The position numbers and the translations under genes are program-made. A model generated the notes under the pieces. The model saw only the letters and a program-made list of their open reading frames with translations, was not told the origin of the DNA and did not search any database. Positions 26,986 through 37,140 of a DNA stretch of 64,000 nt are shown here, piece after piece. The DNA lies in contig NZ_JACKTY010000029.1 in NCBI RefSeq assembly GCF_025822605.1, positions 437,236 through 501,235 of the forward strand, given 5' to 3'. Each line of letters opens with the position of its first letter. The first letter of the stretch is position 1. The stretch is from Mycolicibacterium komossense. Its GTDB lineage: Bacteria; Actinomycetota; Actinomycetes; Mycobacteriales; Mycobacteriaceae.

Positions 26986-27483
26986 CGCCGAATCGTAATG
27001 GGAATTCTTAACCCCCGCAAACAACCCGCCAATATTCGCCAAAAATAAAGGCAAATGGGCGCCAATGAAGATCGCGGCACCCTAGGCGGCCCAGAGAGGG
27101 CCCAAAGAGGGCTTCCACCAGTAGCTTTCCCAGAGCGCAGCGGCGGCGGCACCGGAATGCAGGTTCACATCAGGCAGCGGTACAGTGACACTTCACGTGC
27201 CACGAATTGATAATCCAGCAAAGTGTGTTGCTAGATTATCGACAGCAAGCGCCGATGCATTACCGGGCACTCCCCGCCTCTCCCGGCCAGACAGACGATC
27301 GCGCGCCGCAGTCTAACCTGAAAATGCCACTCACCGATGGTATTCGCGGCCGGTAACGTACCGCCGTGCATCAGACGTCCACGCCACCGGACGCTCCTCG
27401 GCAACGACGTACTCGCCGCCACAGCATTGCTGCAGGCATTTGCCAGATATGTTCGCCAGTTCGCCTCGACACCAGACAAAGGC
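26986..27483. other. Long intergenic region upstream of the polysaccharide operon
   Basis: No gene is supported in these 498 bases, which lie between the S10 operon terminator and the BcsB-like gene. The part next to the gene (26990-27070) is rich in A and T compared with the surroundings. A near-perfect AT-rich dyad at 27209-27240 is described separately. A short direct repeat around AGAGGGCCC/AAAGAGGGC lies near 27090-27115. The promoter of the operon should be here, but no convincing -35/-10 pair was found. Confidence 0.6.
27209..27240. promoter_or_regulatory. AT-rich inverted repeat, candidate operator or RNA hairpin
   Basis: GATAATCCAGCAA (27209-27221) and TTGCTAGATTATC (27228-27240) pair at 12 of 13 positions around a 6-nt loop. 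In a background of about two thirds GC such an AT-rich dyad is unlikely to be chance. It stands about 225 bp upstream of the BcsB-like start and could bind a regulator of that operon or fold in its leader. Confidence 0.5.
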
Positions 27484-27518
27484 AAAAGCTCCCTACACGC
27501 GGTGCGTGCGGGAGCTTT
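27484..27518 (-). terminator. Intrinsic terminator of the S10 operon (after rpsQ)
   Basis: On the minus strand, AAAGCTCCC (27518-27510) and GGGAGCTTT (27493-27485) form a 9-bp stem with an inner CACGC/GCGTG pairing, closing with a TTTT run. It lies 26 bp after the rpsQ stop. It separates ribosomal transcription from the polysaccharide and sulfatase genes downstream. Confidence 0.88.
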
Positions 27519-27543
27519 CACGTGGTAAAGCGTTTGCGAGCTA

Positions 27544-27840
27544 CTACTTGGCGCGCTCGAGGACCTCGACCAGGCGCCAGCGCTTGGTCGCCGACAGCGG
27601 CCGGGTCTCCATCAGCGAAACCCGGTCACCGATACCGGCGGTGCCGTTCTCGTCATGCGCCTTGACCTTGGTCGTCGTACGAATGATCTTGCCGTACAAC
27701 GGGTGCCGGTGACGCGCTTCGAGCTCGACCACGATGGTCTTCTGCATCTTGTCGCTCACCACGTAGCCGATGGCGGTCTTACGACGGCCGCGCGGCTTCT
27801 CGGTGACGGGCGTGTGCTTCTCGCCAGTTGTCTCTGCCAT
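27544..27840 (-). CDS. rpsQ: 30S ribosomal protein S17
   Basis: A 98-residue S17, a primary 16S rRNA-binding protein. [19 protein letters not shown] and [17 protein letters not shown] are family signatures, with [19 protein letters not shown] at the C-terminal side. The ATG shares one base with the rpmC stop (TAATG). It is the last gene of the S10 operon here and corresponds to Rv0710. Confidence 0.97.
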   Translation of the reverse strand: MAETTGEKHTPVTEKPRGRRKTAIGYVVSDKMQKTIVVELEARHRHPLYGKIIRTTTKVKAHDENGTAGIGDRVSLMETRPLSATKRWRLVEVLERAK

Positions 27841-28073
27841 TACGAATCCTCACCATCGGGTCCGGAGGCCAGACCCAGTTCACGTTCGCGCAGCACTGTG
27901 TACACACGCGCAATTTCCTGTCGCACCGTACGGAGCCGACGATTGTTGTCGAGCTGGCCGGTGGCCATCTGGAAGCGCAGGTTGAACAGCTCTTCCTTGG
28001 ACTCGCGGACGCGCTCGGCCAACTCTTCGTCGGTGAGCTCGCGCAGTTCGCCAGCAGAGATTCCCACTGCCAT
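27840..28073 (-). CDS. rpmC: 50S ribosomal protein L29
   Basis: A 77-residue L29 with the two-helix fold, located at the peptide exit tunnel rim. The signature [20 protein letters not shown] and [14 protein letters not shown] is clear. The start ATG at 28073 overlaps the last base of the rplP stop (TGATG), and its own stop overlaps the rpsQ start by one base. A longer in-frame reading inside rplP is not used. Confidence 0.96.
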   Translation of the reverse strand: MAVGISAGELRELTDEELAERVRESKEELFNLRFQMATGQLDNNRRLRTVRQEIARVYTVLRERELGLASGPDGEDS

Positions 28074-28489
28074 CAGAACTGCTCCTCTCGGGTAATGATG
28101 CGTGCCTTGATCGGCAGCTTGTGGATTGCGCGGGTCAGTGCTTCCCGGGCAATTTTTTCGTCGGGGTAGCTCAGCTCGAACAACACGCGTCCGGGCTTCA
28201 CGTTGGCGATCCACCATTCCGGCGAGCCCTTGCCGGAACCCATGCGGGTCTCGGCGGGCTTCTTGGTCAGGGGACGGTCGGGGAACACGTTGATCCACAC
28301 CTTGCCACCACGCTTGATGTGGCGGTTGATGGCGATACGAGCTGCCTCGATCTGGCGGTTGGTGAGATACGTGTGCTCCAGCGCCTGGATGCCGTAGTCA
28401 CCGAAGCTCACCGCGGTGCCGCCACTGGCGATCCCGCGCTGGCGGGGGTGGTGCTGCTTACGGTGCGCGACCTTGCGGGGAATCAACAT
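28073..28489 (-). CDS. rplP: 50S ribosomal protein L16
   Basis: A 138-residue L16, needed for peptidyl-transferase and A-site function. The N-terminus [19 protein letters not shown], the central [19 protein letters not shown] and the segment [19 protein letters not shown] are all family signatures. It begins 2 bp after rpsC. Confidence 0.97.
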   Translation of the reverse strand: MLIPRKVAHRKQHHPRQRGIASGGTAVSFGDYGIQALEHTYLTNRQIEAARIAINRHIKRGGKVWINVFPDRPLTKKPAETRMGSGKGSPEWWIANVKPGRVLFELSYPDEKIAREALTRAIHKLPIKARIITREEQF

Positions 28490-28491
28490 AT

Positions 28492-29860
<1,369 letters not shown>

Positions 29861-29861
<1 letters not shown>

Positions 29862-30142
29862 TACCGCCGCTTCGCTTTCCGGTCGTCCTTGATGTGACCC
29901 TTGAAAGTCCGCGTCGGAGCGAACTCGCCGAGCTTGTGCCCGACCATCGACTCGGAGACGAACACCGGCACGTGCTTGCGACCGTCGTGGACGGCGAAGG
30001 TGTGTCCGATGAAGTCGGGGATGATGGTCGACCGACGGGACCAGGTCTTGATGACCTGCTTGCTGTTCTTCTCGTTCTGAACGTCGACCTTCTTGAGCAG
30101 ATGGTCGTCGACGAACGGGCCCTTCTTCAGGCTGCGTGGCAT
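29861..30142 (-). CDS. rpsS: 30S ribosomal protein S19
   Basis: A 93-residue S19 of the small-subunit head. [19 protein letters not shown] and the signature [17 protein letters not shown] are unmistakable. It lies 12 bp after rplB and overlaps rplV by one base. Confidence 0.98.
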
Positions 30143-30154
30143 CGCTGGCTACTC

Positions 30155-30994
30155 CTAGCGCTTATTCTTGCCGGTGCGCCGGCGTCGGACGATGAGCTTG
30201 TCGCTCGGCTTGTTGGGCTTGCGGGTGCGGCCCTCGGGCTTACCCCACGGGCTGACCGGGTGGCGACCACCGGAGGTCTTACCCTCACCACCGCCGTGCG
30301 GGTGGTCGACCGGGTTCATCACCACACCACGGACGGTCGGGCGCTTGCCCTTCCACCGCATCCGGCCGGCCTTACCCCAGTTGATGTTCGACTGCTCGGC
30401 GTTTCCGACCTCGCCGACGGTGGCGCGGCAGCGCACGTCGACACGGCGGATCTCACCGCTGGGCATCCGGAGGGCGGCGTAGCTGCCTTCCTTGCCCAGC
30501 AGCTGGATGCTGACACCGGCGGAGCGGGCCAGCTTGGCACCGCCACCGGGACGCAGCTCCACAGCGTGGATCACGGTACCGGCCGGGATGTTGCGTAGCG
30601 GCAGGTTGTTACCCGGCTTGATGTCGGCGTTCGGCCCCTGCTCGATCGTGTCGCCCTGATGCAGACCCTGCGGCGCGATGATGTAGCGCTTCTCGCCGTC
30701 CAGGTAGTGCAGCAGCGCGATGTTCGCGGTGCGGTTGGGGTCGTACTCGATCTGCGCGACCTTGGCGTTGATGCCGTCCTTGTCGTGGCGACGGAAATCG
30801 ATGACGCGGTAGGCGCGCTTGTGACCGCCACCCTTGTGACGGGTGGTGATCCGACCGTGTGCGTTGCGGCCGCCGGTGCTGTGCAGCGGGCGAATCAGCG
30901 ACTTCTCCGGAGTCGAACGAGTGATCTCGGCGAAATCGGAGACGCTGGAGCCGCGACGACCCGGGGTCGTCGGCTTGTATTTGCGAATTGCCAT
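30155..30994 (-). CDS. rplB: 50S ribosomal protein L2
   Basis: A 279-residue L2, essential for subunit joining and peptidyl transfer. [18 protein letters not shown] opens the protein, [19 protein letters not shown] lies in the N-terminal domain, and [18 protein letters not shown] is the absolutely conserved C-terminal loop with its histidine. It stands 31 bp after rplW. Confidence 0.98.
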   Translation of the reverse strand: MAIRKYKPTTPGRRGSSVSDFAEITRSTPEKSLIRPLHSTGGRNAHGRITTRHKGGGHKRAYRVIDFRRHDKDGINAKVAQIEYDPNRTANIALLHYLDGEKRYIIAPQGLHQGDTIEQGPNADIKPGNNLPLRNIPAGTVIHAVELRPGGGAKLARSAGVSIQLLGKEGSYAALRMPSGEIRRVDVRCRATVGEVGNAEQSNINWGKAGRMRWKGKRPTVRGVVMNPVDHPHGGGEGKTSGGRHPVSPWGKPEGRTRKPNKPSDKLIVRRRRTGKNKR

Positions 30995-31025
30995 GTCTTA
31001 TATGTCCTCTGTGCTTCCGCCCCGG

Positions 31026-31328
31026 CTAGGCCGGTGCTCCGAACAGATCGATCGGCTTGCTGCCGGGGGCCAGGGTCACCAGCGCACGCTTGGTGCTCTT
31101 CCTGGTGCCGTAGCCCGCGCGGGTGCGCTTGCGCTTGCCCTGCCGGTTCAGCGTGTTCACCGAGTCGACCTTGACCTTGAAGATCTTCTCGATCGCGATC
31201 TTGATCTGGGTCTTGTTCGAGTCCGGGTGCACGACGAACGTGTACACGTTGTCCTCGATCAGCCCGTACGACTTCTCCGAGATGACCGGGGCCAGGATGA
31301 TGTCGCGGGGGTCAGTGATGGTTGCCAT
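31026..31328 (-). CDS. rplW: 50S ribosomal protein L23
   Basis: A 100-residue L23, the tunnel-exit protein that docks trigger factor and [41 protein letters not shown] and [12 protein letters not shown] are typical. It overlaps the rplD stop by one base (TGATG). Confidence 0.97.
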   Translation of the reverse strand: MATITDPRDIILAPVISEKSYGLIEDNVYTFVVHPDSNKTQIKIAIEKIFKVKVDSVNTLNRQGKRKRTRAGYGTRKSTKRALVTLAPGSKPIDLFGAPA

Positions 31329-31975
31329 CAGACTGAAGCCTCCTGCTTGCTGTTGGAGCTGATGTACGCGTCCAGCGCTTCGACACTGAAGATCACGTCA
31401 TCGGCGTTGAGCACGTCGTAGGTGTTGAGCTGATCCGGCGAGATGACATGCACACCGGGCAGGTTCCGCACGCTCTTGGCGCCGACCTCATCGCTGCGGC
31501 CGATCACGATGAGCACCTTCTTGTTCTCCGTCAGAGTCGACAGGAACGTCTTGGCACTCTTGGTCGACGGAGTCTGCCCTTCGACCAGTTCGGTGATCGC
31601 ATGGATGCGCTCGTTGCGCGCCCGATCAGAAAGTGCGGAGCGTAAAGCCGCGGCGATCATCTTCTTCGGGGTGCGCTGGCTGTAGTCACGCGGCTGCGGG
31701 CCGTGCACGACACCGCCACCCTTGAACTGCGGAGCACGGGTCGAGCCCTGACGGGCGCGGCCGGTGCCCTTCTGCCGGTACGGCTTCTTGCCGCCGCCGG
31801 AGACCTCACCGCGGGTCTTGGTGGAGTGCGTGCCCTGACGCTTGGCGGCCAGCTGCGCGGTGACCACCTGATGCATCAGCGCGATGTTGGCTTCCACGTC
31901 GAACAGTTCGGCAGGCAACTCGACGCTGCCGTCCTTCTTGCCCGCGGGCGTCTGAACATCAATCTTGAGAGCCAT
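31328..31975 (-). CDS. rplD: 50S ribosomal protein L4
   Basis: A 215-residue L4 with the tunnel-lining loop [19 protein letters not shown] followed by [18 protein letters not shown]. In E. coli L4 represses its own operon by binding the S10 leader; whether this occurs here is unknown, although a structured leader exists. It lies 2 bp after rplC. Confidence 0.97.
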   Translation of the reverse strand: MALKIDVQTPAGKKDGSVELPAELFDVEANIALMHQVVTAQLAAKRQGTHSTKTRGEVSGGGKKPYRQKGTGRARQGSTRAPQFKGGGVVHGPQPRDYSQRTPKKMIAAALRSALSDRARNERIHAITELVEGQTPSTKSAKTFLSTLTENKKVLIVIGRSDEVGAKSVRNLPGVHVISPDQLNTYDVLNADDVIFSVEALDAYISSNSKQEASV

Positions 31976-31977
31976 GA

Positions 31978-32631
31978 CTACTTCTCACCTCGTTTGATCG
32001 CGCTGCGCACCATGACCAGTCCGCCGTTGCGACCCGGGATGGCGCCCTTGATCAACAGCACGCCGTTCGCGGCGTCGACCTTGTGCACCTTCAGGTTCTG
32101 CGTGGTGATCTTGTCGCTACCCATCCGGCCCGACATCCGGGTGCCCTTGAAGACACGACCCGGGGTGGCGCAGCCACCGATCGAGCCCGGCCGGCGGTGC
32201 ACGGCCTGCGCACCGTGGCTGGCGCCCTGGCCCTTGAAGCCGTGACGCTTCATGGTGCCGGCGAAGCCCTTGCCCTTGGAGGTACCGGTCACGTCGACGT
32301 AAGCACCGTCGGCGAAGATCTCGGCGGTCAGTTCCTGACCGACCTCGTAGTCGGCGGCGGCGGCCTCGTCATCGAGCCGCAGCTCGGCGAGGTGCCGACG
32401 CGGGTTGATACCAGCGGCAGCGAACTGACCGGTGACCGGCTTGGTCACCTTGCGCGGGCTGATCTCGCCGTAGGCGAGCTGCACGGCGCTGTAGCCGTCG
32501 AGCTCTTGGGTACGGATGCGGGTCACCACGTTGGGTCCGGCCTTGACGACCGTGACCGGCACAACCTTGTTGTTCTCGTCGAACACCTGCGTCATGCCCA
32601 GCTTGGTGCCCAAAATGCCTTTTCTAGCCAT
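31978..32631 (-). CDS. rplC: 50S ribosomal protein L3
   Basis: A 217-residue L3, an early assembly protein reaching the peptidyl-transferase centre. [38 protein letters not shown] and the loop [19 protein letters not shown] are family signatures. It follows rpsJ by 14 bp. Confidence 0.98.
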   Translation of the reverse strand: MARKGILGTKLGMTQVFDENNKVVPVTVVKAGPNVVTRIRTQELDGYSAVQLAYGEISPRKVTKPVTGQFAAAGINPRRHLAELRLDDEAAAADYEVGQELTAEIFADGAYVDVTGTSKGKGFAGTMKRHGFKGQGASHGAQAVHRRPGSIGGCATPGRVFKGTRMSGRMGSDKITTQNLKVHKVDAANGVLLIKGAIPGRNGGLVMVRSAIKRGEK

Positions 32632-32645
32632 TTTTCTCGGGTCTC

Positions 32646-32951
32646 CTACTGAATGTTGACGTCGACGCTGGCCGGCAGATCGATGCGCATCAGCGCGTCG
32701 ACCGTCTTCGGCGTGGGATCGAGGATGTCGATCAGGCGTTTGTGGGTGCGCATCTCGAAGTGCTCCCGCGAGTCCTTGTACTTATGCGGGGACCGGATGA
32801 CGCAGTAGATGTTCTTTTCCGTCGGCAGCGGCACCGGGCCGACCACGCTGGCGCCCGTACGGGTGACCGTCTCGACGATCTTGCGCGCCGAGGCGTCAAT
32901 CGCCTCGTGGTCGTAGGCCTTGAGCCTGATGCGGATCTTTTGTCCCGCCAC
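32646..32951 (-). CDS. rpsJ: 30S ribosomal protein S10
   Basis: A 101-residue S10, which also acts in transcription antitermination with Nus[20 protein letters not shown] and the signature [19 protein letters not shown] identify it. The start codon is GTG, preceded by GAGGTAGGA at ideal spacing. It leads the S10 operon, about 240 nt downstream of the promoter. Corresponds to Rv0700. Confidence 0.98.
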   Translation of the reverse strand: MAGQKIRIRLKAYDHEAIDASARKIVETVTRTGASVVGPVPLPTEKNIYCVIRSPHKYKDSREHFEMRTHKRLIDILDPTPKTVDALMRIDLPASVDVNIQ

Positions 32952-33190
32952 GCTTGTCCTACCTCACTAATACTGGGCCCATTCGGGCCTGGCCTGGTCA
33001 CAGCGCTGTTCGCGCTTGTACGCCGCCGCTGTTTACCTGTCTCTGGTTCACCGGCCCCCGCGGTCGGGTGTGTCGCCCTCACGCAGCCTTGACCGCTTCG
33101 AAATATTCATCGCGATCTAAGGTGGGACCGGACGCGCCCGTAAGGGCGCCGGTCGTAGCCCTGGCGAGCGAACCCGGCTCAAGGCAACCC
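32952..33190 (-). promoter_or_regulatory. S10 operon leader with hairpin
   Basis: About 240 nt of untranslated leader precede rpsJ. It begins with GGGTTGCCTTGAGC (33190-33177), shared with the rplN leader. A strong hairpin lies at 33154-33126: arms GACCGG/CCGGTC (minus strand reading) with an inner GCGCCC/GGGCGC stem and a 4-nt loop. No open reading frame with a ribosome binding site was recognised in it. A role in autogenous control by a ribosomal protein is possible but not shown. Confidence 0.55.
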
Positions 33191-33194
33191 GAAC

Positions 33195-33223
33195 AGTATG
33201 CCTCAGAACCGGGCGTGCTCCAA
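33195..33223 (-). promoter_or_regulatory. Vegetative promoter of the S10 operon
   Basis: On the minus strand TTGGAG (33223-33218), a 17-nt spacer and CATACT (33200-33195) match a SigA promoter. Four bases later GGGTTGCC begins, the same arrangement as at rplN. The promoter is divergent from the hot-dog protein gene at 33279. Confidence 0.75.
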
Positions 33224-33265
33224 ATCCCTGGTCAGCTGACCGGCCCCGAGGATATTACTGCCGAG

Positions 33266-33271
33266 TAAGAT
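33266..33271 (+). promoter_or_regulatory. -10 element for a probably leaderless transcript of the hot-dog gene
   Basis: TAAGAT lies 7 bases before the ATG at 33279, which would put the start point at the A of the start codon. No ribosome binding site precedes the ATG, in agreement with a leaderless message. The -35 region is poor. Confidence 0.45.
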
Positions 33272-33278
33272 CCGTCGG

Positions 33279-33755
33279 ATGGGCACTTCCACCGTCACAT
33301 ACCGCACATGGCAACGGCTGACCGGGCGTCCGGGCGGCAGTCGGCTGTTCTCGGTGGCCGCGATGGCCCGCGTGCCGTATTTCGCTACGGTGCTCCCCCA
33401 CGTCGAGCGGATGGAACCCGGTTTCGCGCAGGTCGCGGTTCCTAAATGGTTCTTCGTCCACAACCACTTGCGCACCGTGCATGCGATCGCGTCGTGCAAT
33501 GCCGCGGAGGTGGCGATGGGCATGCTGATGGAAGCCACGGTGCCCACTACTCATCGTTGGATCCCGAAGGCGATGACTGTGCAGTACCTGGCGACGGCGA
33601 CCACCTCGCTGCGCGCCACCGCCCGGGTGAACCCGCCGGACTTCAGCCTGCTCACGGCCGGCGTCGAACTGGTGGTGCCCGTCAGCATCACCGATCGCAG
33701 CGGCGCCGAGGTCGTGCACGCCGAGATCACTACCTGGGTGACGCCGGTCGGCTGA
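33279..33755 (+). CDS. Hot-dog fold protein, DUF4442/PaaI-like thioesterase family
   Basis: A 158-residue protein. The pattern NHLRTVHAIASCNAAEVAMG followed by MLMEATVPTTHRWIPKAMTV and the antiparallel strands VQYLATATTSLRATARV and ELVVPVSITDRSGAEVVHAE fit the hot-dog fold of the DUF4442/PaaI group. Such proteins are often acyl-CoA thioesterases, but this subgroup is uncharacterised and no substrate can be assigned. It is divergent from the S10 operon. Its last 26 bp overlap the convergent SnoaL-like gene. Confidence 0.75.
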   Translation: MGTSTVTYRTWQRLTGRPGGSRLFSVAAMARVPYFATVLPHVERMEPGFAQVAVPKWFFVHNHLRTVHAIASCNAAEVAMGMLMEATVPTTHRWIPKAMTVQYLATATTSLRATARVNPPDFSLLTAGVELVVPVSITDRSGAEVVHAEITTWVTPVG

Positions 33756-34107
33756 CGGGGCCGTAGGTGCCGTGCCCCTCGCGCACCTGGTCGCCGTCGA
33801 AGATCAGCACCTCGTTGACCAGCCCGCCCCGTTCGTTGCGGTAGTTGATCACCAGGACGGACTGTCCCGCGTACACACCCACGACCTCGAACCGCAGCGC
33901 GGGCACCAGCGCCAGCGCGGTGGTCCAGTAGGTGCGAAGCGCCTCCTTCCCGCGCACGACTCCCCCGGTCTCGGGCAGTACCTGGGCCGCGACGGGCGAG
34001 GTGAACTCGACGTCGTCGTGGAAGTGCTGGAGAACGGCCTCGACATCGTGGCGGTTCCAGGCCTGCACCCAGTCGTTGGCGAAGGACTGCGGATCAGGAG
34101 TGCTCAT
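33730..34107 (-). CDS. SnoaL-like (NTF2-fold) protein
   Basis: A 125-residue protein of the SnoaL/NTF2-like superfamily: FANDWVQAWNRHDVEAVLQ, HFHDDVEFTSPVAAQVLP, VRGKEALRTYWTTALALVP and FEVVGVYAGQSVLVINYRN form the cone-shaped fold. Members include small isomerases, hydrolases and proteins of unknown role. The ATG overlaps the esterase stop by 4 bp (ATGA), so the two are co-translated. A possible longer start lies inside the esterase gene and is not used. Confidence 0.78.
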   Translation of the reverse strand: MSTPDPQSFANDWVQAWNRHDVEAVLQHFHDDVEFTSPVAAQVLPETGGVVRGKEALRTYWTTALALVPALRFEVVGVYAGQSVLVINYRNERGGLVNEVLIFDGDQVREGHGTYGPVSRPASPR

Positions 34108-35759
34108 CGCGCACCTCGAAGTTCGCCGGCGCCGGCCCAGAATCCGCACTGGTGATCCTCGGCGAATGTCGTGATGACCCGGCTGCCGCCAGGCTGGAAG
34201 GACATGGTGGGTCGGGCCTGCACGTGGGTGTCGACCTGAGGCCAGACCGGCATCCCGGTCATCCCGGGCACCCCGGTACTGACGAATTCACTCCAGTACC
34301 CGATCATCTCGTCGGACAACTTCTGTTGTACCGGGTTCAGCGGCGGTGCGCCGCCGACATCGAACAGATAGCGCAGTTCCAGGGAGTGGCTGGCTCCGAT
34401 CGGGAACGGTACGTGGCGCAGCGCTTCCGGCGCAGGTGCATCGGGATCGTTGAATTCGTAGGCATAGACGGGCGCGGCGGCCGCGAGATCACCGGCCATC
34501 CGGTCCGCCAGGCAGGCGAACACCCCGTCTGTCACTGCCGCCGAGTAGGCCCGCGCCACGCTGCCGCCATACCGGGACAACGGATAGTGCTCCGCGACCG
34601 CGGACCCGTCGGCACCGAAGGTGTCGGACAGTTCTTTCGGATACTCCGCAGCCGTGGGCAACCGGCCGTTGCGCAGGTACTGGATGGCCGTGAACAAGGT
34701 GAATTCGTCATGGTTGGTACCGATCAGCACCGGTACCCGCGCCGCACCGCCGGACGCGGCCGCCGTGACGGGGTCCACCGGCAGCGTCGATGTGCCCGTG
34801 ACAGGTCCGGTGAGCCCGTCCGCACCGATGTGGAAGTACCACGGCGGCGCCTCCAGCGCGCTCGGCGGCAGGGCGCGCAGGCACGCGGCCGCAGTCGCCG
34901 GATCGGGACAGCCCACCGAGCGGGCGTAGGTCAGGCTGCTCTGCTCCGCGGTCGCCAGCGGCGCCTGGGCCTGACACGGGCCGCTCTGGATGATCGCGGC
35001 CCGGAACAGCCCGGCCGATTCGGGGGCCACCAGGTGATCGCAGACCGACATTCCGCCCGCCGATTCTCCGGCGATTGTGACCTTGGCCGGGTCGCCGCCG
35101 AAACCGGCGATGTTCTCCTTGACCCAGCGCAGCGCGGCCTGCTGGTCCTGCAGCCCGTAGTTGCCGACCCGGCCTGGTTCGCCGAGGGCGGGATGGGCGA
35201 GGAAGCCGAGCGCCCCCAACCGGTAGTTGACGGTGACGACGACGATGTCGCCCTTGGTGGCCAACGCGCGGGCGCCGTACAGATCGCTGCTGCCGTTGAT
35301 GAACGCCCCGCCGTGGAACCAGACCATCACGGGGCGCCCTGCCGCCCCGGCAGGCGACCACACATTCAGCGACAGGCAACCCTCACCGGTCATCCTGCCG
35401 AAATCGGGGTCCTGGGAGGTGTCCTGGATGCAGCGCGGACCCGTCTTGCTCGCATCGCGCATGCCCGGCCAGGTCAGCGGCGGCTGCGGCGGCTGCCAGC
35501 GCAGCGGACCGACGGGATCTGCCGCGTACGGGATGCCTTCGAACAGCTGATAATTCGAGCTCACCAGGCCGCGTACCACGCCAGACTTGGTTTTCACCAC
35601 GCCGGCCGCCAGCCCGGGATCGGCGGGCTGAACCTCGGCCGGGCCCATCGAGTCCGACGGCGACGGGTCGGCGTCGTGTCCGCAACCGGCCACCACCGCC
35701 ATCACCAGGACTATCGCCGCAAGAGCCTTGAGGCATCGACGGGACGGTCCAAGCGGCAC
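34104..35759 (-). CDS. Type B carboxylesterase, predicted lipoprotein
   Basis: A 551-residue alpha/beta hydrolase. From GTG 35759 the N-terminus is a lipoprotein signal (KALAAIVLVMAVVAGC, lipidated Cys26). The oxyanion region MVWFHGGAFINGSSD, the nucleophile elbow GESAGG (Ser233), GTNHDEFTLF with the acidic residue and FPIGASHSLELRYLF with the histidine make up the type B carboxylesterase catalytic set. It is probably anchored outside the membrane. A 4-bp overlap joins it to the SnoaL-like gene and it is divergent from the P450 gene, sharing a region with twin palindromes. The substrate is unknown. Confidence 0.85.
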   Translation of the reverse strand: MPLGPSRRCLKALAAIVLVMAVVAGCGHDADPSPSDSMGPAEVQPADPGLAAGVVKTKSGVVRGLVSSNYQLFEGIPYAADPVGPLRWQPPQPPLTWPGMRDASKTGPRCIQDTSQDPDFGRMTGEGCLSLNVWSPAGAAGRPVMVWFHGGAFINGSSDLYGARALATKGDIVVVTVNYRLGALGFLAHPALGEPGRVGNYGLQDQQAALRWVKENIAGFGGDPAKVTIAGESAGGMSVCDHLVAPESAGLFRAAIIQSGPCQAQAPLATAEQSSLTYARSVGCPDPATAAACLRALPPSALEAPPWYFHIGADGLTGPVTGTSTLPVDPVTAAASGGAARVPVLIGTNHDEFTLFTAIQYLRNGRLPTAAEYPKELSDTFGADGSAVAEHYPLSRYGGSVARAYSAAVTDGVFACLADRMAGDLAAAAPVYAYEFNDPDAPAPEALRHVPFPIGASHSLELRYLFDVGGAPPLNPVQQKLSDEMIGYWSEFVSTGVPGMTGMPVWPQVDTHVQARPTMSFQPGGSRVITTFAEDHQCGFWAGAGELRGAR

Positions 35760-35805
35760 GCGTCCGAGGGTAGACGAGACGATTGTTGGGCAAAGTGCTG
35801 ACGGA

Positions 35806-35846
35806 ACGGCCGTCGCTCCACAAGACTGAACTTGACGGCCGTCAAG
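35806..35846. promoter_or_regulatory. Twin ACGGCCGTC operator-like palindromes between esterase and P450
   Basis: A perfect 16-bp palindrome CTTGACGGCCGTCAAG occupies 35831-35846, and its core ACGGCCGTC recurs at 35806-35814, 29 bp away (close to three helical turns). They lie between the divergent esterase (start 35759) and P450 (start 35878) genes. The form suits a TetR-type dimer. The neighbouring frameshifted TetR gene would be the natural candidate regulator. Confidence 0.65.
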
Positions 35847-35877
35847 TAACGATGACGCAGATGTGAGGAGACCACGC

Positions 35878-37140
35878 ATGAGCACCCCGACGCAGGAGCA
35901 CAAGGCCAGTGACGAGGGACAGGTGCTGGCCGATCCGACGGCGTACAGCGACGAACCGCGACTGCACGCCGCACTGACGAACCTGCGGGCCAACGAACCC
36001 GTCGCCTGGGTGGACAACGCGCCGTACCGGCCCTTCTGGGCGATCACCAAACATGCCGACATCATGGCGATCGAGCGGGAGAACAACCTCTTCGTCAGTG
36101 GCCCACGCCCCCTGCTCATGCCTGCCGATGCCGAGGACCTGCTCCAGGCGCAGCAGGATGCCGGCATCGGGCTGCGCACATTGATCCACATGGACGATCC
36201 GCATCACCGCGACGTGCGCAAGATCGGCGCCGACTGGTTTCGGCCAAAAGCAATGCGCGCCTTGAAACTTCGGGTCGATGAGCTGGCCAGGCGCTACGTG
36301 GACCGGATGCGTGATATCGGCCCCGAATGCGATTTCGTCACCGATATCGCGGTCAACTACCCGCTGTACGTGATCCTCTCGCTCCTGGGCCTGCCCGAGG
36401 AGGATTTCCCGCGGATGCTGCAGCTCACCCAGGAGATGTTCGGCGGCGACGATGCCGAGCACCAGCGTGGCGGCACCCCCGAGGACATGCTCGCCGTCTT
36501 GATGGACTTCTTCACGTATTTCGCCAGCCTGACTGCGTCGCGGCGCGCGCACCCTACCGACGACCTGGCCTCGGCCATCGCCAACGGCCTGATCGACGGC
36601 GAGCCGATGTCGGATATGGACACCGCGTCGTACTACGTCATCGTGGCCAGCGCGGGCCATGACACCACCAAAGACGGGATCTCCGGTGGCCTGCGCGCCC
36701 TGATCGACTATCCCGACCAGCTGGCCCGGTTGCGCGATGATCCGGCGCTGATGCCCACCGCGGTCGAGGAGATGATCCGGTGGACGACGCCGGTCAAGGA
36801 ATTCATGCGTACCGCCACCGCAGACACCGAGGTGCGTGGCGTGCCGATCGCGCAGGGTGAATCGGTGTACCTGGCCTACGTCTCGGGCAACCGCGACGAG
36901 GAGATCTTCGACGAGCCGTTCCGGTTCGATGTATCGCGAGATCCCAACAAGCACTTGTCATTCGGTTACGGGGTGCACTTCTGCCTCGGCGCCGCACTGG
37001 CCAGGATGGAGATGAACAGCCTGTTCACCGAGCTGGTGCCGAGGCTGGAATCGATCGAATTGGCCGGGCCGCCTGAGCTTTCCGCAACGACGTTCGTCGG
37101 CGGCCTCAAGCATCTGCCGATTCGGTACTCGGTCCGGTGA
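35878..37140 (+). CDS. Cytochrome P450
   Basis: A 420-residue bacterial P450 monooxygenase. The I-helix oxygen-binding motif AGHDTT is at 259-264, the K-helix ExxR at Glu298-Arg301, and the haem-binding loop FGYGVHFCLGAALARME carries the thiolate ligand Cys369. It needs separate ferredoxin and reductase partners. ATG 35878 is chosen because GAGGAG stands 8 bp upstream. The CYP family cannot be fixed by eye. Its last 35 bp overlap the convergent TetR remnant. The substrate is unknown; the partner esterase and twin operator suggest a small catabolic or detoxification unit. Confidence 0.92.
   Translation: MSTPTQEHKASDEGQVLADPTAYSDEPRLHAALTNLRANEPVAWVDNAPYRPFWAITKHADIMAIERENNLFVSGPRPLLMPADAEDLLQAQQDAGIGLRTLIHMDDPHHRDVRKIGADWFRPKAMRALKLRVDELARRYVDRMRDIGPECDFVTDIAVNYPLYVILSLLGLPEEDFPRMLQLTQEMFGGDDAEHQRGGTPEDMLAVLMDFFTYFASLTASRRAHPTDDLASAIANGLIDGEPMSDMDTASYYVIVASAGHDTTKDGISGGLRALIDYPDQLARLRDDPALMPTAVEEMIRWTTPVKEFMRTATADTEVRGVPIAQGESVYLAYVSGNRDEEIFDEPFRFDVSRDPNKHLSFGYGVHFCLGAALARMEMNSLFTELVPRLESIELAGPPELSATTFVGGLKHLPIRYSVR

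Noticed and set aside
35842-36954. 370-codon frame opposite the P450 gene
   Set aside because: Shadow of the P450; no domain and no ribosome binding site, while the P450 frame has the Cys, ExxR and AGHDTT motifs.
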